Positions 43,625-53,833 of a stretch of 64,000 bases of DNA are shown here, piece after piece (within the stretch, counting starts at the first letter, position 1; each line of letters begins with the position of its first letter). The stretch covers positions 434,001 to 498,000 of the forward strand of contig NC_004061.1 in the NCBI RefSeq assembly GCF_000007365.1, written 5' to 3'. Both the position numbers and the translations under genes were made by a program. Source of the stretch: Buchnera aphidicola str. Sg (Schizaphis graminum). Lineage in GTDB: Bacteria; Pseudomonadota; Gammaproteobacteria; Enterobacterales; Enterobacteriaceae. The notes below the pieces were generated by a model, which was given only the letters and a program-made list of their open reading frames with translations, was not told the origin of the DNA and made no database searches.

Positions 43625-45136
43625 ATGATTAAAAAAACAGATTTAAATAATAATATTTTTCAAAAAGAAAAACAAATAAGAAAAGAAAAACTGATTAATA
43701 TGAAAAAAAACGGATTTTCTTTTCCAAATAGTTTCAAAAAAAACACTAACTCTATCAAAATACATCAAGAATATGAAAATAAAACAATTAATGAACTTAA
43801 AGTTTTAAATGTTGAAGTTACGATTGCAGGTCGTATGATACAACGAAGAATTATGGGAAAAGCATCTTTTTTTACATTACAAGATATGGAAGGAAAAATA
43901 CAAATTTATACAAGAGAAAAAGAGATTACATCAGATTTTTACAACAATCATTTTAAAAAATGGGATATTGGAGATATTCTAGGAATAGAAGGAATATTGT
44001 TTAAAACAAAAACAGGAGAATTATCTATTTTTTCTAAAAAATTAAAAATATTAACTAAATCTTTAAGACCCTTACCTGATAAATTTCACGGATTATCTAA
44101 CCAAGAAAAACGTTATAGAAAAAGATACTTAGATTTAATTAGTAATAATCAATTATTTAATATTTTTAAAAATCGTTCTAAAATAATCAGGTTCATTCGA
44201 AATTTTATGATAGAAAACAATTTTTTAGAAGTAGAAACTCCTATGTTACATAATATTCCTGGTGGAGCAAATGCTCGACCTTTTATTACTTATCATAATG
44301 AAATTAATGAAGAAATGTACTTAAGAATAGCACCTGAATTATATTTAAAACAACTAATTGTGGGTGGTTTTGAACGTATTTTTGAACTCAATCGAAATTT
44401 TCGTAATGAAGGAGTTTCTGCTCGACATAATCCAGAATTTACTATGATGGAAGCATATATAGCTTATTCTAATTATGAAGATATGATGAATTTTACTGAA
44501 AATTTACTAAAAAATATAATCAAATCAATTTGTGGAAAAAGTGAAATAAAATATAATAAGTATTACTTAAATTTTAATATTCCGTTTAAAAAATTAACGA
44601 TGAAAGAATCTATTTTGCAATTTAATTCAAATATTTGTTTATCAGATTTAAAAAATTTACAAAAAATTAAAAAAATTGCAAATAATATTGGTATCGAAAT
44701 AAAAGACAATTGGAATATAGGTTATATAGAAAATGAAATTTTTGAAAAAACAGTAGAAAAAAACCTTATTCAACCTACTTTTATTACTGAATATCCAGTG
44801 GAAGTTTCTCCCCTAGCTAGACGTAACGATTTTAATTCTAATGTAACAGATAGATTTGAACTTTTTATTGCTGGATATGAAATTGGAAATGGATTTTCTG
44901 AATTAAACGATTCAGAAGATCAAAAAAATAGATTTTTAAATCAAATGAAAATAGCAGAAAAAGAAAAAAATAAAGATATGTTGTATGATGAAAATTACAT
45001 AGAGGCATTAAAATACGGTTTACCTCCTACTTCAGGTTTAGGAATTGGAATTGATCGTCTGATTATGATATTAACTAATCAAATAAGCATTCGGGACGTT
45101 ATTTTATTTCCAACATTACGTTCATTTAAAAAATAA
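43625..45136 (+). CDS. lysS: Lysyl-tRNA synthetase, class II
   Basis: Charges tRNA-Lys, in heavy demand in this lysine-rich proteome. It has 503 residues (E. coli LysS 505). The OB-fold anticodon domain is seen in VEVTIAGRMIQRRIMGKASFF; class II motif 2 is FERIFELNRNFRNEG and motif 3 is GLGIGIDRL. Downstream of prfB as in E. coli. Confidence 0.97.
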   Translation: MIKKTDLNNNIFQKEKQIRKEKLINMKKNGFSFPNSFKKNTNSIKIHQEYENKTINELKVLNVEVTIAGRMIQRRIMGKASFFTLQDMEGKIQIYTREKEITSDFYNNHFKKWDIGDILGIEGILFKTKTGELSIFSKKLKILTKSLRPLPDKFHGLSNQEKRYRKRYLDLISNNQLFNIFKNRSKIIRFIRNFMIENNFLEVETPMLHNIPGGANARPFITYHNEINEEMYLRIAPELYLKQLIVGGFERIFELNRNFRNEGVSARHNPEFTMMEAYIAYSNYEDMMNFTENLLKNIIKSICGKSEIKYNKYYLNFNIPFKKLTMKESILQFNSNICLSDLKNLQKIKKIANNIGIEIKDNWNIGYIENEIFEKTVEKNLIQPTFITEYPVEVSPLARRNDFNSNVTDRFELFIAGYEIGNGFSELNDSEDQKNRFLNQMKIAEKEKNKDMLYDENYIEALKYGLPPTSGLGIGIDRLIMILTNQISIRDVILFPTLRSFKK

Positions 45137-45203
45137 TTCTTATTTTTTTATAAATTTATTTTGAGTAGGTGTGTAATTATACAATAATAAAATAGGAAAA
45201 AAA

Positions 45204-46451
45204 ATGCCAGAATTATTAAATAAAACTAAAACAAATCTTAATTTTGAAAACATTAAAATACTAATAAAAAAATTCCAGTCTCCATTTTGGGTTTATGATT
45301 CAAATATAATCCATAAAAAAATCAACTTACTAAAAGAATTTGATATTGTTCGATTTGCTCAAAAAGCGTGTTCAAATATTCATATATTGCGTTTAATGAA
45401 ACAAAAAAATATAAAAGTAGATGCAGTTTCATTAGGTGAAATAGAACGAGCTTTAGTAGCTGGATTTAAACCTAATTCCAACGAAATAATTTTTACTGCA
45501 GATCTCTTTGATGAAGAAACCTTATCTAAGGTAATTGATTTTAAAATTCCAGTTAATGCCGGATCAATAGATATGCTAGAACAATTAGGTAAACTTTCCC
45601 CTGGTCATCATGTTTGGTTAAGAATTAATCCAGGATTTGGACATGGACATAGCAAAAAAACTAATACTGGAGGGGAAAACAGTAAACACGGCATTTGGAA
45701 TCCTCGTTTAGCGATACCTATTATAAAAAAATATAAATTAAAACTGATAGGTCTACATATGCATATTGGTTCCGGAGTCAACTATAAACACCTTAAAAAA
45801 GTCGGTCAGGCCATGATAGAAAAGGCAATGGAAATAAATGAAAAAATATTATTTATTTCCGCTGGAGGTGGTTTGCCAATACCCTATACATTTAATGAAA
45901 AACCTATTGATACCAAAAAATACTTTATAATTTGGGATGAAGCAAGAAAAAAAATATCTCGTTTTTTAAATACACCAATACAATTAGAGATTGAACCAGG
46001 TAGATTTTTAGTAGCAGAATCAGGAATTTTAATTTCACAGGTAAGAGCAATTAAAAAAATGGGAGATAAAAATTTTGTTTTAATTGATGCTGGTTTTAAC
46101 GACCTTATGCGTCCAACTATGTATGGAAGTTATCATCATGTATCTGTTGTTACTAAAGATGATCGGAATATACACGAAACAGAAACAATAGATACGATTA
46201 TAGGTGGTCCTTTGTGCGAATCAGGTGATATTTTTACACAAAAAGAAGGAGGAAATATAACTACTAGAAAATTACCAATATTAAAAATAGGGGATTATTT
46301 GATTTTTCACGATGTAGGTGCTTATGGTGCTTCAATGTCGTCTAATTACAATACAAGACCACTTATTCAAGAAATTTTGCTAGAAAACAACACATTTAGA
46401 ACAATTAGAAGACGACAAAAAATCAATGAATTATTAAATTTAGAAAAATAA
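45204..46451 (+). CDS. lysA: Diaminopimelate decarboxylase
   Basis: Last step of lysine biosynthesis, an essential amino acid for the aphid host. It has 415 residues (E. coli 420). The PLP lysine is in VRFAQKACSNIHILR; phosphate-binding GGGLPIPY and EPGRFLVAESG and the active-site CESGDIFTQ are intact. AGGAAAAAAA precedes the ATG. No lysR neighbour, so E. coli-type regulation is absent. Confidence 0.97.
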   Translation: MPELLNKTKTNLNFENIKILIKKFQSPFWVYDSNIIHKKINLLKEFDIVRFAQKACSNIHILRLMKQKNIKVDAVSLGEIERALVAGFKPNSNEIIFTADLFDEETLSKVIDFKIPVNAGSIDMLEQLGKLSPGHHVWLRINPGFGHGHSKKTNTGGENSKHGIWNPRLAIPIIKKYKLKLIGLHMHIGSGVNYKHLKKVGQAMIEKAMEINEKILFISAGGGLPIPYTFNEKPIDTKKYFIIWDEARKKISRFLNTPIQLEIEPGRFLVAESGILISQVRAIKKMGDKNFVLIDAGFNDLMRPTMYGSYHHVSVVTKDDRNIHETETIDTIIGGPLCESGDIFTQKEGGNITTRKLPILKIGDYLIFHDVGAYGASMSSNYNTRPLIQEILLENNTFRTIRRRQKINELLNLEK

Positions 46452-46517
46452 TACTTTTAAAAATATTATTTATTACACTAAAATCTAATTTCAGTTTAAA
46501 AGGATACAATACAATAT

Positions 46518-47355
46518 ATGTATATCAATTTTCCAAATATCAATCCTATTATTTTTTCGATTGGTTCTTTTAAAGCTCACTGGTATGGTTTTATGTATCT
46601 TATAAGTTTTATGTTTGCTGTATGGTATGGAAAAAAGAGCGTTAAAAAAAAAATCAGATAAAAAAAACATAGAAAATTTATTATATATTATTTTTATAAG
46701 TTCATGTATTGGAGGTAGGATAGGATATATAATTTTTTATAATTTTTCATATTTTTCTCAAAACATATTATGCTCATTACACATTTGGGAAGGTGGTATG
46801 TCATTTCATGGAGGATTAATAGGAGCAATAATTGCTATGTATTACCTTTCTTTAAAACAAAATGTAAAAATATTAAAAATATCTGATTTCATAGTTCCAC
46901 TAGTACCTTTTGGATTAGGAGCAGGAAGGTTAGGAAATTTTATTAATAGTGAATTATTCGGTCGTATAGCACCAAATTTTCCATATGCCTTTCTTTTTCC
47001 TAACACATATAAAGAAGATTTAAAAATAGTTTCTAAAAATCCTGAATTACAAGACATATTAGATAAATATGGAGTATTGCCTCGTCATCCCTCACAATTA
47101 TATGAATTTTTTTTAGAAGGCATCTTTTTATTTTTCATAATCTATTTTTTTACTAGAAAAAAAAGGAATACAGGTAGTATTAGTGCTTTATTTTTAATAA
47201 GTTATGGAATATTAAGAATAATAAGTGAATTTTTTCGAGAACCAGACCCTCAAATTGGACTATTAAAAAACATAATAACTATGGGTCAAATATTGTCTAT
47301 TCCGATGATTATTATTGGATGTATTATAATATGTAAATCTATTTATAAAAAATAA
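46518..47355 (+). CDS. lgt: Prolipoprotein diacylglyceryl transferase, frame broken at an A10 run
   Basis: Lgt transfers diacylglycerol to the lipobox cysteine of lipoproteins and is essential in E. coli. From ATG 46518 the frame reads MYINFPNINPIIFSIGSFKA, matching the E. coli N-terminus, up to ten A (46644-46653), then stops. The remainder, in the +1 frame, is a well-kept membrane enzyme: GGRIGYIIFYNF, GGMSFHGGLIG, GAGRLGNFIN, RHPSQLYEFFLEG. With nine A the two parts join into about 278 residues (E. coli 291). No other lesion. A start inside the second frame would lose the first membrane helix. thyA follows 18 bases later, as in E. coli. Confidence 0.9.
46644..46653 (+). other. A10 run at the lgt frame junction
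   Basis: Ten A between the N-terminal helix and the body of lgt. One fewer A gives GKKSVKKKSDKKNIENLL, in register with E. coli. Suitable for transcriptional slippage. Confidence 0.85.
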
Positions 47356-47373
47356 TTCTTTTATTGAGGCAGT

Positions 47374-48168
47374 ATGAAACAATATTTAGATTTAATAAAA
47401 AAAATAATTAAAAATGGAAATTCAAAAAAAGATCGAACCGGTACAGGAACTTTATCTATTTTTGGACATCATATGAAATTTGATTTAAAAAAAGGTTTTC
47501 CTCTTATCACAACAAAAAAATGTCATATACCATCAATTATTCATGAACTTTTATGGTTTCTTAGGGGAGAAACAAATATTAAATATCTTAACGAAAATAA
47601 AATATCAATTTGGGATAACTGGGCAGATAAATTTGGTGATCTAGGTCCAATTTATGGAAAACAATGGAGAAGTTGGGATACATCTAACGGAAAAAAAATC
47701 GATCAAATAAAAAACGTACTAAAACAAATAAAAGAAGATCCTGATTCACGTAGAATTTTAGTATCTAGTTGGAACGTTGGAGAAATTGATAAAATGTCTT
47801 TAGCTCCATGTCATATATTATTTCAATTTTACGTATTAAAAAAAAAATTAAGTTGTCAACTTTACCAACGTTCTTGCGATGTATTTCTTGGTTTGCCTTT
47901 TAATATAGCTAGCTATGCAATACTGATACATATGATAGCTCAACAATGTAATCTACAAGTTGGAGAATTTTTATGGACAGGAGGTGACGTTCATTTATAT
48001 AAAAATCATGTTGAATTGGCGAAAAAACAAATATTGAGAATACCTAAAAAATTACCAGAGTTAATAATTTTAAAAAAACCTCAATCATTATTTCAATATT
48101 CTTTTGAAGATTTTAAAATTGTTGGGTATAAACCATATTCCTTAATTAAGGGAAAAATATCTGTATAA
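47374..48168 (+). CDS. thyA: Thymidylate synthase
   Basis: Methylates dUMP to dTMP using methylene-THF. It has 264 residues, exactly as E. coli. Nucleophile Cys146 lies in [19 protein letters not shown]-type N-terminus reads [32 protein letters not shown] is conserved. Downstream of lgt. Confidence 0.98.
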   Translation: MKQYLDLIKKIIKNGNSKKDRTGTGTLSIFGHHMKFDLKKGFPLITTKKCHIPSIIHELLWFLRGETNIKYLNENKISIWDNWADKFGDLGPIYGKQWRSWDTSNGKKIDQIKNVLKQIKEDPDSRRILVSSWNVGEIDKMSLAPCHILFQFYVLKKKLSCQLYQRSCDVFLGLPFNIASYAILIHMIAQQCNLQVGEFLWTGGDVHLYKNHVELAKKQILRIPKKLPELIILKKPQSLFQYSFEDFKIVGYKPYSLIKGKISV

Positions 48169-48211
48169 AAATACGATATTTTTACATAAAAGTAGGATTA
48201 ATTTTACTAAA

Positions 48212-49531
48212 ATGAAATATATATATATAAAAACTTGGGGTTGTCAAATGAATGAATATGATTCATCTATGATAACGGTATTTTTAGAGAAAACAGGAAG
48301 ATATTTAATTACTAAAGAAGTTGAAAAAGCAGATATATTAATTTTAAATACTTGTTCTATAAGAGAAAAAGCTCAAGAAAAGGTTTTTCATCAATTAGGA
48401 AGATGGAAAAAATTAAAAAATAAAAAACCTGATGTTATTATTGCCGTAGGAGGTTGTGTAGCAACACAAGAAGGTAAAGAAATTTTTAAAAGAGCAAACT
48501 ATGTAGATATTGTATTTGGTACACAAACTTTACATAAACTAGCTCAAATGATTGATAAAGTAGAAAAAAATCGTCGATTTATGATTGATATTAGTTTTCC
48601 TCAATTAGAAAAATTTAATTATTCTTTAGAACCTAAAAAAACAGGATATACAGCTTCTATTTCTATCATGGAGGGATGTAATAAATACTGTTCATTTTGT
48701 GTTGTACCATATACTAGAGGACATGAAATCAGTCGTCCATCTGATGATATTTTGTTAGAAATATCAATCTTAGCTGAAAACGGTGTAAGAGAAATTAATT
48801 TATTAGGACAAAATGTTAATGCATATCGAGGTCGAACGTTTAATGGAAAAATTTGTTTTTTCTCAGAATTATTGCGATTAGTTTCTGAAATAGATGGTAT
48901 CGATAGAATTCGTTTTACAACAAGTAATCCACTTGAATTTACTGATGACATTATTGAAGTTTATCAAGATACACCAAAATTAGTGAGCTTTCTCCATCTT
49001 CCTGTACAAAGTGGATCAAATAGAATCCTACAACTAATGAAAAGATCGTATACAACAGAAGAATACGAAAAAATCATCGAAAAACTTATTTTAGCTCGTT
49101 CAAATATTCAAATTAGTTCTGATTTTATTGTTGGATTTCCTAGTGAATCTGAAGAAGATTTTCAAAAAACTATTAATTTTATAAAAAAAATAAATTTTGA
49201 TATGAGTTTTAGTTTTATATATTCTAGTCGACCAGGTACACCAGCTTCAGAAATGAAAGATAATATTGATTTACAAGAGAAAAAAAAACGCTTATATACT
49301 TTACAGAATTGTATCAATAAGCAAACTATGTCTTGGAGTAGAAAAATGTTAAAAAGCACACAATCTGTTTTAGTAGAAGGTGTATCAAAAAAAAACATTA
49401 TGGAATTATATGGAAAAACAGAAAACAATAGAATTGTTACTTTTAAAGGATCGCATAAGATGATTGGTAAATTTATTAAGTTAAAAATTAAAAAGGTACA
49501 TACTCATTCATTACAAGGTGAATTAATTTAA
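48212..49531 (+). CDS. miaB: tRNA-2-methylthio-N6-dimethylallyladenosine synthase MiaB
   Basis: Radical SAM methylthiotransferase acting on i6A37 of tRNAs. It has 439 residues (E. coli 474). The N-terminal cluster cysteines are in [20 protein letters not shown] and VGGCVA; the radical SAM motif is [21 protein letters not shown] domain ends the protein. miaB is followed directly by ybeY; ybeZ, which lies between them in E. coli, is absent. Confidence 0.96.
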   Translation: MKYIYIKTWGCQMNEYDSSMITVFLEKTGRYLITKEVEKADILILNTCSIREKAQEKVFHQLGRWKKLKNKKPDVIIAVGGCVATQEGKEIFKRANYVDIVFGTQTLHKLAQMIDKVEKNRRFMIDISFPQLEKFNYSLEPKKTGYTASISIMEGCNKYCSFCVVPYTRGHEISRPSDDILLEISILAENGVREINLLGQNVNAYRGRTFNGKICFFSELLRLVSEIDGIDRIRFTTSNPLEFTDDIIEVYQDTPKLVSFLHLPVQSGSNRILQLMKRSYTTEEYEKIIEKLILARSNIQISSDFIVGFPSESEEDFQKTINFIKKINFDMSFSFIYSSRPGTPASEMKDNIDLQEKKKRLYTLQNCINKQTMSWSRKMLKSTQSVLVEGVSKKNIMELYGKTENNRIVTFKGSHKMIGKFIKLKIKKVHTHSLQGELI

Positions 49532-49537
49532 AATTAA

Positions 49538-50013
49538 ATGAAAAAAAAAAATAACATTATTTTAACAATTCAAAAAAATTGTAAAAACACTAAAAATATA
49601 CCAAAAAAATATATTTTTGAAAAATGGATAAAAAAAGTCTTATATAAAAAAAAAATGTTAATTTAATTAACATTAGAATTGTTGACGAAAGAGAAATGAA
49701 AAATATAAATTTAAAATATAGAGGAAAAAATAAATCAACAAATATTTTATCTTTTAAATTTGATTTGTTTATAAATAAAAATCAAACATTGTTAGGAGAT
49801 CTTGTTTTATGTAAAAAAATAATTGAAAAAGAATCGTTAAAATATCAAAAAACATTAGAATCACGTTGGGCACATATGATAATACATGGAACACTTCATC
49901 TTTTAGGATATGATCATAAAAACAAAAAAGAAAAAAAAATCATGGAAAAAATAGAAAACAAAATAATGTTATTTTTAAATTATGAAAAACCATATTTTAT
50001 GAAAAGTTCGTAA
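49538..50013 (+). CDS. ybeY: Endoribonuclease YbeY, frame broken at an A10 run
   Basis: Metal-dependent RNase for 16S rRNA 3' maturation and ribosome quality control. ATG 49538 is 7 bases after miaB. The N-terminal frame (IILTIQKNCKNT, YIFEKWIKKVLY) is poorly conserved, as in the family, and hits ten A at 49646-49655, then stops. The second frame starts INIRIVDERE (E. coli VTIRVVDTAE) and holds YRGKNKSTNILSF and the metal motif HGTLHLLGYDH. One extra A joins them into about 158 residues (E. coli 155). An A11 run also lies right after the ATG but does not offer a better frame. Confidence 0.9.
49646..49655 (+). other. A10 run at the ybeY frame junction
   Basis: Ten A at the only break in ybeY. 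With eleven A, TAT AAA AAA AAA AAT GTT AAT leads straight into the conserved NIRIVDE segment. Confidence 0.85.
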
Positions 50014-50099
50014 TTTTTTTATAAAAAATATTTTAACCTATCTCTTTCTACCTATAGAATAAGAAAGATATATTTTTAAAAATAGATAATCATAATACT

Positions 50100-50975
50100 A
50101 TGAGTAACAAAGATACACAAGGTACTGATAAAATTAATCGCAAAGGTTTTTTTTCTATTTTATTAAATCAAATTTTTCATGATGAACCAAAAAATAGAGA
50201 AGAACTGTTAGTATTGATTCGTGATTCAGAACAAAATGAATTAATCGATCAAGACACTTGTGATATGTTAGAAGGCGTTATGCATATTGCAAAAAAAAGG
50301 ATTAAAGATATTATGATACCAAGAACGCAAATGATAACATTAAAATTAAATTATAATCTTAATAAATGTCTTGATATTATAATCGAATCGGCACATTCTC
50401 GTTTTCCAGTAATGAGTAGAGATCAAAATTATGTAGAAGGATTTTTAATTGCAAAAGATCTGTTACCATTTATGAAACATCCAGAAGATGCATTCTGTAT
50501 AAAAAACATATTAAGATCTGCTGTTGTAGTGCCTGAAAGTAAATCTGTAGATACAATGCTAAAGGAATTTCGTTTAAAAAGAAGTCATATGGCTATAGTC
50601 ATAGATGAGTTTGGAGCAGTGTCAGGATTAGTTACAATAGAAGATATTCTTGAATTAATCGTAGGAGAAATTCAAGATGAATATGATGACGAAGAAAAAG
50701 TTAATATTAGAAAATTAAAAAAATGTATATTTTCTATTAAAGCACTTACAGAAATAAAAGAATTTAATGATACCTTTGAAACTAATTTTAGTGACGAAGA
50801 AGTAGATACAATTGGTGGATTAGTAATGAAGGCTTTTGGACATCTACCAAGTAGAGGAGATCATATTAATATTAATGGATACAACTTTAAAGTTTCTATA
50901 GCTGATAGCCGAAAAGTTATACAAATACATGTAACAGTTCCAGAAAATAAAATTCCTAAAAAATTAGAAAAATAA
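50100..50975 (+). CDS. corC: CorC/YbeX, CBS-domain protein
   Basis: Linked in enterics to magnesium/cobalt efflux and, as YbeX, to ribosome metabolism. It has 291 residues (E. coli 292). Two CBS motifs (KDIMIPRTQMITL and the IVIDEFGAVSGLVTIEDILELIVG block) precede a C-terminal CorC_HlyC transporter-associated domain. It has no membrane segments. It follows ybeY, as in the E. coli ybeZ-ybeY-ybeX-lnt operon; lnt is absent here. Confidence 0.93.
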   Translation: MSNKDTQGTDKINRKGFFSILLNQIFHDEPKNREELLVLIRDSEQNELIDQDTCDMLEGVMHIAKKRIKDIMIPRTQMITLKLNYNLNKCLDIIIESAHSRFPVMSRDQNYVEGFLIAKDLLPFMKHPEDAFCIKNILRSAVVVPESKSVDTMLKEFRLKRSHMAIVIDEFGAVSGLVTIEDILELIVGEIQDEYDDEEKVNIRKLKKCIFSIKALTEIKEFNDTFETNFSDEEVDTIGGLVMKAFGHLPSRGDHININGYNFKVSIADSRKVIQIHVTVPENKIPKKLEK

Positions 50976-51012
50976 GAATCATATTATATTTTATAAAAAA
51001 TTATAATAAAAT

Positions 51013-51040
51013 CATACTATTTAGTATGTCTTTATACCTT
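51013..51040 (+). terminator. Possible terminator after corC
   Basis: CATACT (51013-51018) and AGTATG (51023-51028) form a 6-bp stem with an ATTT loop, followed by TCTTTATACCTTTT. It lies 38 bases after the corC stop. Confidence 0.45.
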
Positions 51041-51200
51041 TTAAGTTAACAAAAATGAATTTCAATAATAAAATTTATTAAAATCATAAAAATTCTCTTA
51101 TTTTTTTAAATAATTTTTTATCTATGAAAAATTCAACTTAAAAAACATTTTATTCATATTTTTATCAAAATTAATTTTTTTAAACTATTATATATTTCAT

Positions 51201-53798
51201 GTGAGTGAAATTATGGAAAAAGAATATTGTCCGAAAAATATCGAACCATATGTACAGCAATACTGGAAAGATAATAAAGTTTTTCACGTTTATGAAGATG
51301 ATAAAAAAGAAAAATATTATTGTCTTCCTATGCTTCCATATCCTTCTGGAAAATTGCATATGGGTCATGTAAGAAACTATACAATTAGTGATGTTATTTC
51401 AAGATATCAAAGAATGTTAGGAAAAAATGTTTTACAACCAATTGGTTGGGACGCCTTCGGATTACCTGCCGAAGAAGCTGCTATTAAAAATAAAACTAAA
51501 CCATCTGATTGGACACAAAAAAATATTAAATACATGAAAAAACAACTCCAATCTCTAGGTTTTAGTTATGATTGGAGTCGAGAAATAACTACATGTAAAC
51601 CAGATTATTACTGTTGGGAGCAATGGTTTTTCATTCAGTTATATAAAAAAAAACTAGTTTATAAAAAAAATAGTTTTGTAAATTGGTGTCCTTATGACAA
51701 AACTGTTTTAGCTAATGAACAAGTGATAAAAGGATGTTGCTGGAGATGTCAAAACAAAATAAAAGTAAAAAAAATACCGCAATGGTTTATAAAAATTAGA
51801 AATTATGCAGAATCTCTACACAATGATTTAAATGACTTAGAAAACTGGCCTGAAAAGGTAAAAAACATGCAAAGAAATTGGATTGGACGATCAAAAGGAT
51901 TCGAAATTGTTTTTAATGTTTTAAACAGCAATAAAAAAATTAAAGCATTTACTAATAGATTAGATCTAATAATGGGAGCAACATATATTTCAATATCTCC
52001 TTGTCATGAATTTTCTGTACATGTTTCTAAAGAAAAAAAAGAAATACAAAAATTTATTGATCAAAAAATTAATAACAGTGCTTCTCAAGAAGATATAGAA
52101 AAAATAAAATTTGAAGGTATAAATAGTAATATGTTTGTCATTCATCCAATTACAAATAAAAAAATACCTGTTTGGATATCAAATTTCATTCAAAAGGAAT
52201 ACGGTACAAATGCTATTATATCAGTGCCAGGACATAATCAAAACGATTGGAATTTTTCTATAAAACATAATTTAAAAATAAAATATGTTATTAAAAATAA
52301 AAAATATAAAAATACACAACTACATAATTTATTTACAACTGAAAAAGGAATACTATATAATTCTGGAGAATTCAATAATCTTAATTATCACAACGCTACT
52401 GAAAAAATCAAAAAAACATTATTAAAGAAGAAAATCATAAAAGAAAAAATAAATTACAAATTACAAGATTGGTGTATATCAAGACAGCGTTATTGGGGTA
52501 CACCTATTCCTATGGCAACAAAAAAAAATGGAGAAATTATAGCAATACCAGAAAAAAACTTACCTGTATTGTTGCCAGAAATAAAAAACTATTCTGATTC
52601 GTTACAAAAACCTATGGATAGTAGTTCTAAATGGGCTAACATTAAAATTGAAAATCAAGATGTCATCCGTGAAACTGATACCTTTGATACATTTATGGAA
52701 TCATCTTGGTACTATGCAAGATACACTTGTCCGAATTTTAATACAGGTATGATTGATCCTACAGCATCAAAATATTGGTTACCTGTAGATCAATATATTG
52801 GAGGAATAGAACATGCAACTATGCATTTAATATATTTTAGATTTTATCATAAATTACTACGTGATTTTAAATTAGTTGAACTTAATGAACCAGTAAAAAA
52901 TTTAATCTGTCAAGGTATGGTACTTTCTGAAGCATTTTATCAATTTGATAAAAATAATCAACGCAATTGGATTCATCCATCTTGTGTACAAGTAGAAAAA
53001 AATTTAAAGGGAGAAACTATTAAAGTTGATATTAAAAACAAAAAAAAAGTTATATATGCAGGTATGATTAAGATGTCTAAATCTAAAAATAATGGAATTG
53101 AACCAGAATTAATGATAAATCGTTACGGCGCTGATACTTTACGTTTATTTATAATGTTCGCTGCTCCAATAGAGTCATCATTAGAATGGAGAGAATCTGG
53201 TGTAAAAGGAATTTATCGATTTTTAAAAAAAATTTGGAAATTAGTATTTAATCATATTGAGGTAAAAAAAATAAATAAAAAAGTAAATTTTGATATCTTA
53301 AACAAGAAACAAAAAAAAATGTACTGTTTATTACACAAAACTATTATTAAAGTTTCTGATGATATAGGACGTCGAAAATCATTTAATACTGCAATCTCGT
53401 CAATTATGGAATTAGTAAACGAATTATCAATTTTTAAAATAGAAAATGAAGAAGACAAATCTATTATAAAAGAATCTTTAATGTCTATTATTAAAATGCT
53501 TTATCCATTTACACCTCATTTCTGTTTCAGATTATGGCAATATTTAAATAAAAATTGCTGTATTGATTATGAAACATGGCCAACATTTGAAAAAAAAATT
53601 TTATCTTCAGATAAAAATACATTAATTATACAAATTAATGGAAAAAAACAATGTGCTATAGAAGTGAAAAACCATTTAAATAAAGAAGAAATTTTATCTT
53701 ATATAGAAAATCAGTCAATTATTCAAAAAAAAATAAAAAATTTAAAAATAATTAAAATAATTTATATTCCTCAAAAAGTGATTAACTTTGTAGTATAA
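51201..53798 (+). CDS. leuS: Leucyl-tRNA synthetase
   Basis: Charges tRNA-Leu. It has 865 residues (E. coli 860). The HIGH motif is HMGH in YPSGKLHMGHVRNY; the KMSKS motif is KMSKSKN at about 624-630. The editing domain (about 225-415) is present but its conserved threonine-rich motif is hard to recognise: the segment ITNRLD-like reads FTNRLDLIMGATYISI. holA follows, as in E. coli (where lptE intervenes). Confidence 0.97.
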   Translation: MSEIMEKEYCPKNIEPYVQQYWKDNKVFHVYEDDKKEKYYCLPMLPYPSGKLHMGHVRNYTISDVISRYQRMLGKNVLQPIGWDAFGLPAEEAAIKNKTKPSDWTQKNIKYMKKQLQSLGFSYDWSREITTCKPDYYCWEQWFFIQLYKKKLVYKKNSFVNWCPYDKTVLANEQVIKGCCWRCQNKIKVKKIPQWFIKIRNYAESLHNDLNDLENWPEKVKNMQRNWIGRSKGFEIVFNVLNSNKKIKAFTNRLDLIMGATYISISPCHEFSVHVSKEKKEIQKFIDQKINNSASQEDIEKIKFEGINSNMFVIHPITNKKIPVWISNFIQKEYGTNAIISVPGHNQNDWNFSIKHNLKIKYVIKNKKYKNTQLHNLFTTEKGILYNSGEFNNLNYHNATEKIKKTLLKKKIIKEKINYKLQDWCISRQRYWGTPIPMATKKNGEIIAIPEKNLPVLLPEIKNYSDSLQKPMDSSSKWANIKIENQDVIRETDTFDTFMESSWYYARYTCPNFNTGMIDPTASKYWLPVDQYIGGIEHATMHLIYFRFYHKLLRDFKLVELNEPVKNLICQGMVLSEAFYQFDKNNQRNWIHPSCVQVEKNLKGETIKVDIKNKKKVIYAGMIKMSKSKNNGIEPELMINRYGADTLRLFIMFAAPIESSLEWRESGVKGIYRFLKKIWKLVFNHIEVKKINKKVNFDILNKKQKKMYCLLHKTIIKVSDDIGRRKSFNTAISSIMELVNELSIFKIENEEDKSIIKESLMSIIKMLYPFTPHFCFRLWQYLNKNCCIDYETWPTFEKKILSSDKNTLIIQINGKKQCAIEVKNHLNKEEILSYIENQSIIQKKIKNLKIIKIIYIPQKVINFVV

Positions 53799-53833
53799 AC
53801 CTAAGAGATCATAAAAGTGATATTTTTATTCAA

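Noticed and set aside
48619..48951. Open frame of 110 codons on the minus strand inside miaB
   Set aside because: Lies wholly antisense to a well-conserved gene and has no recognisable family; a composition shadow.
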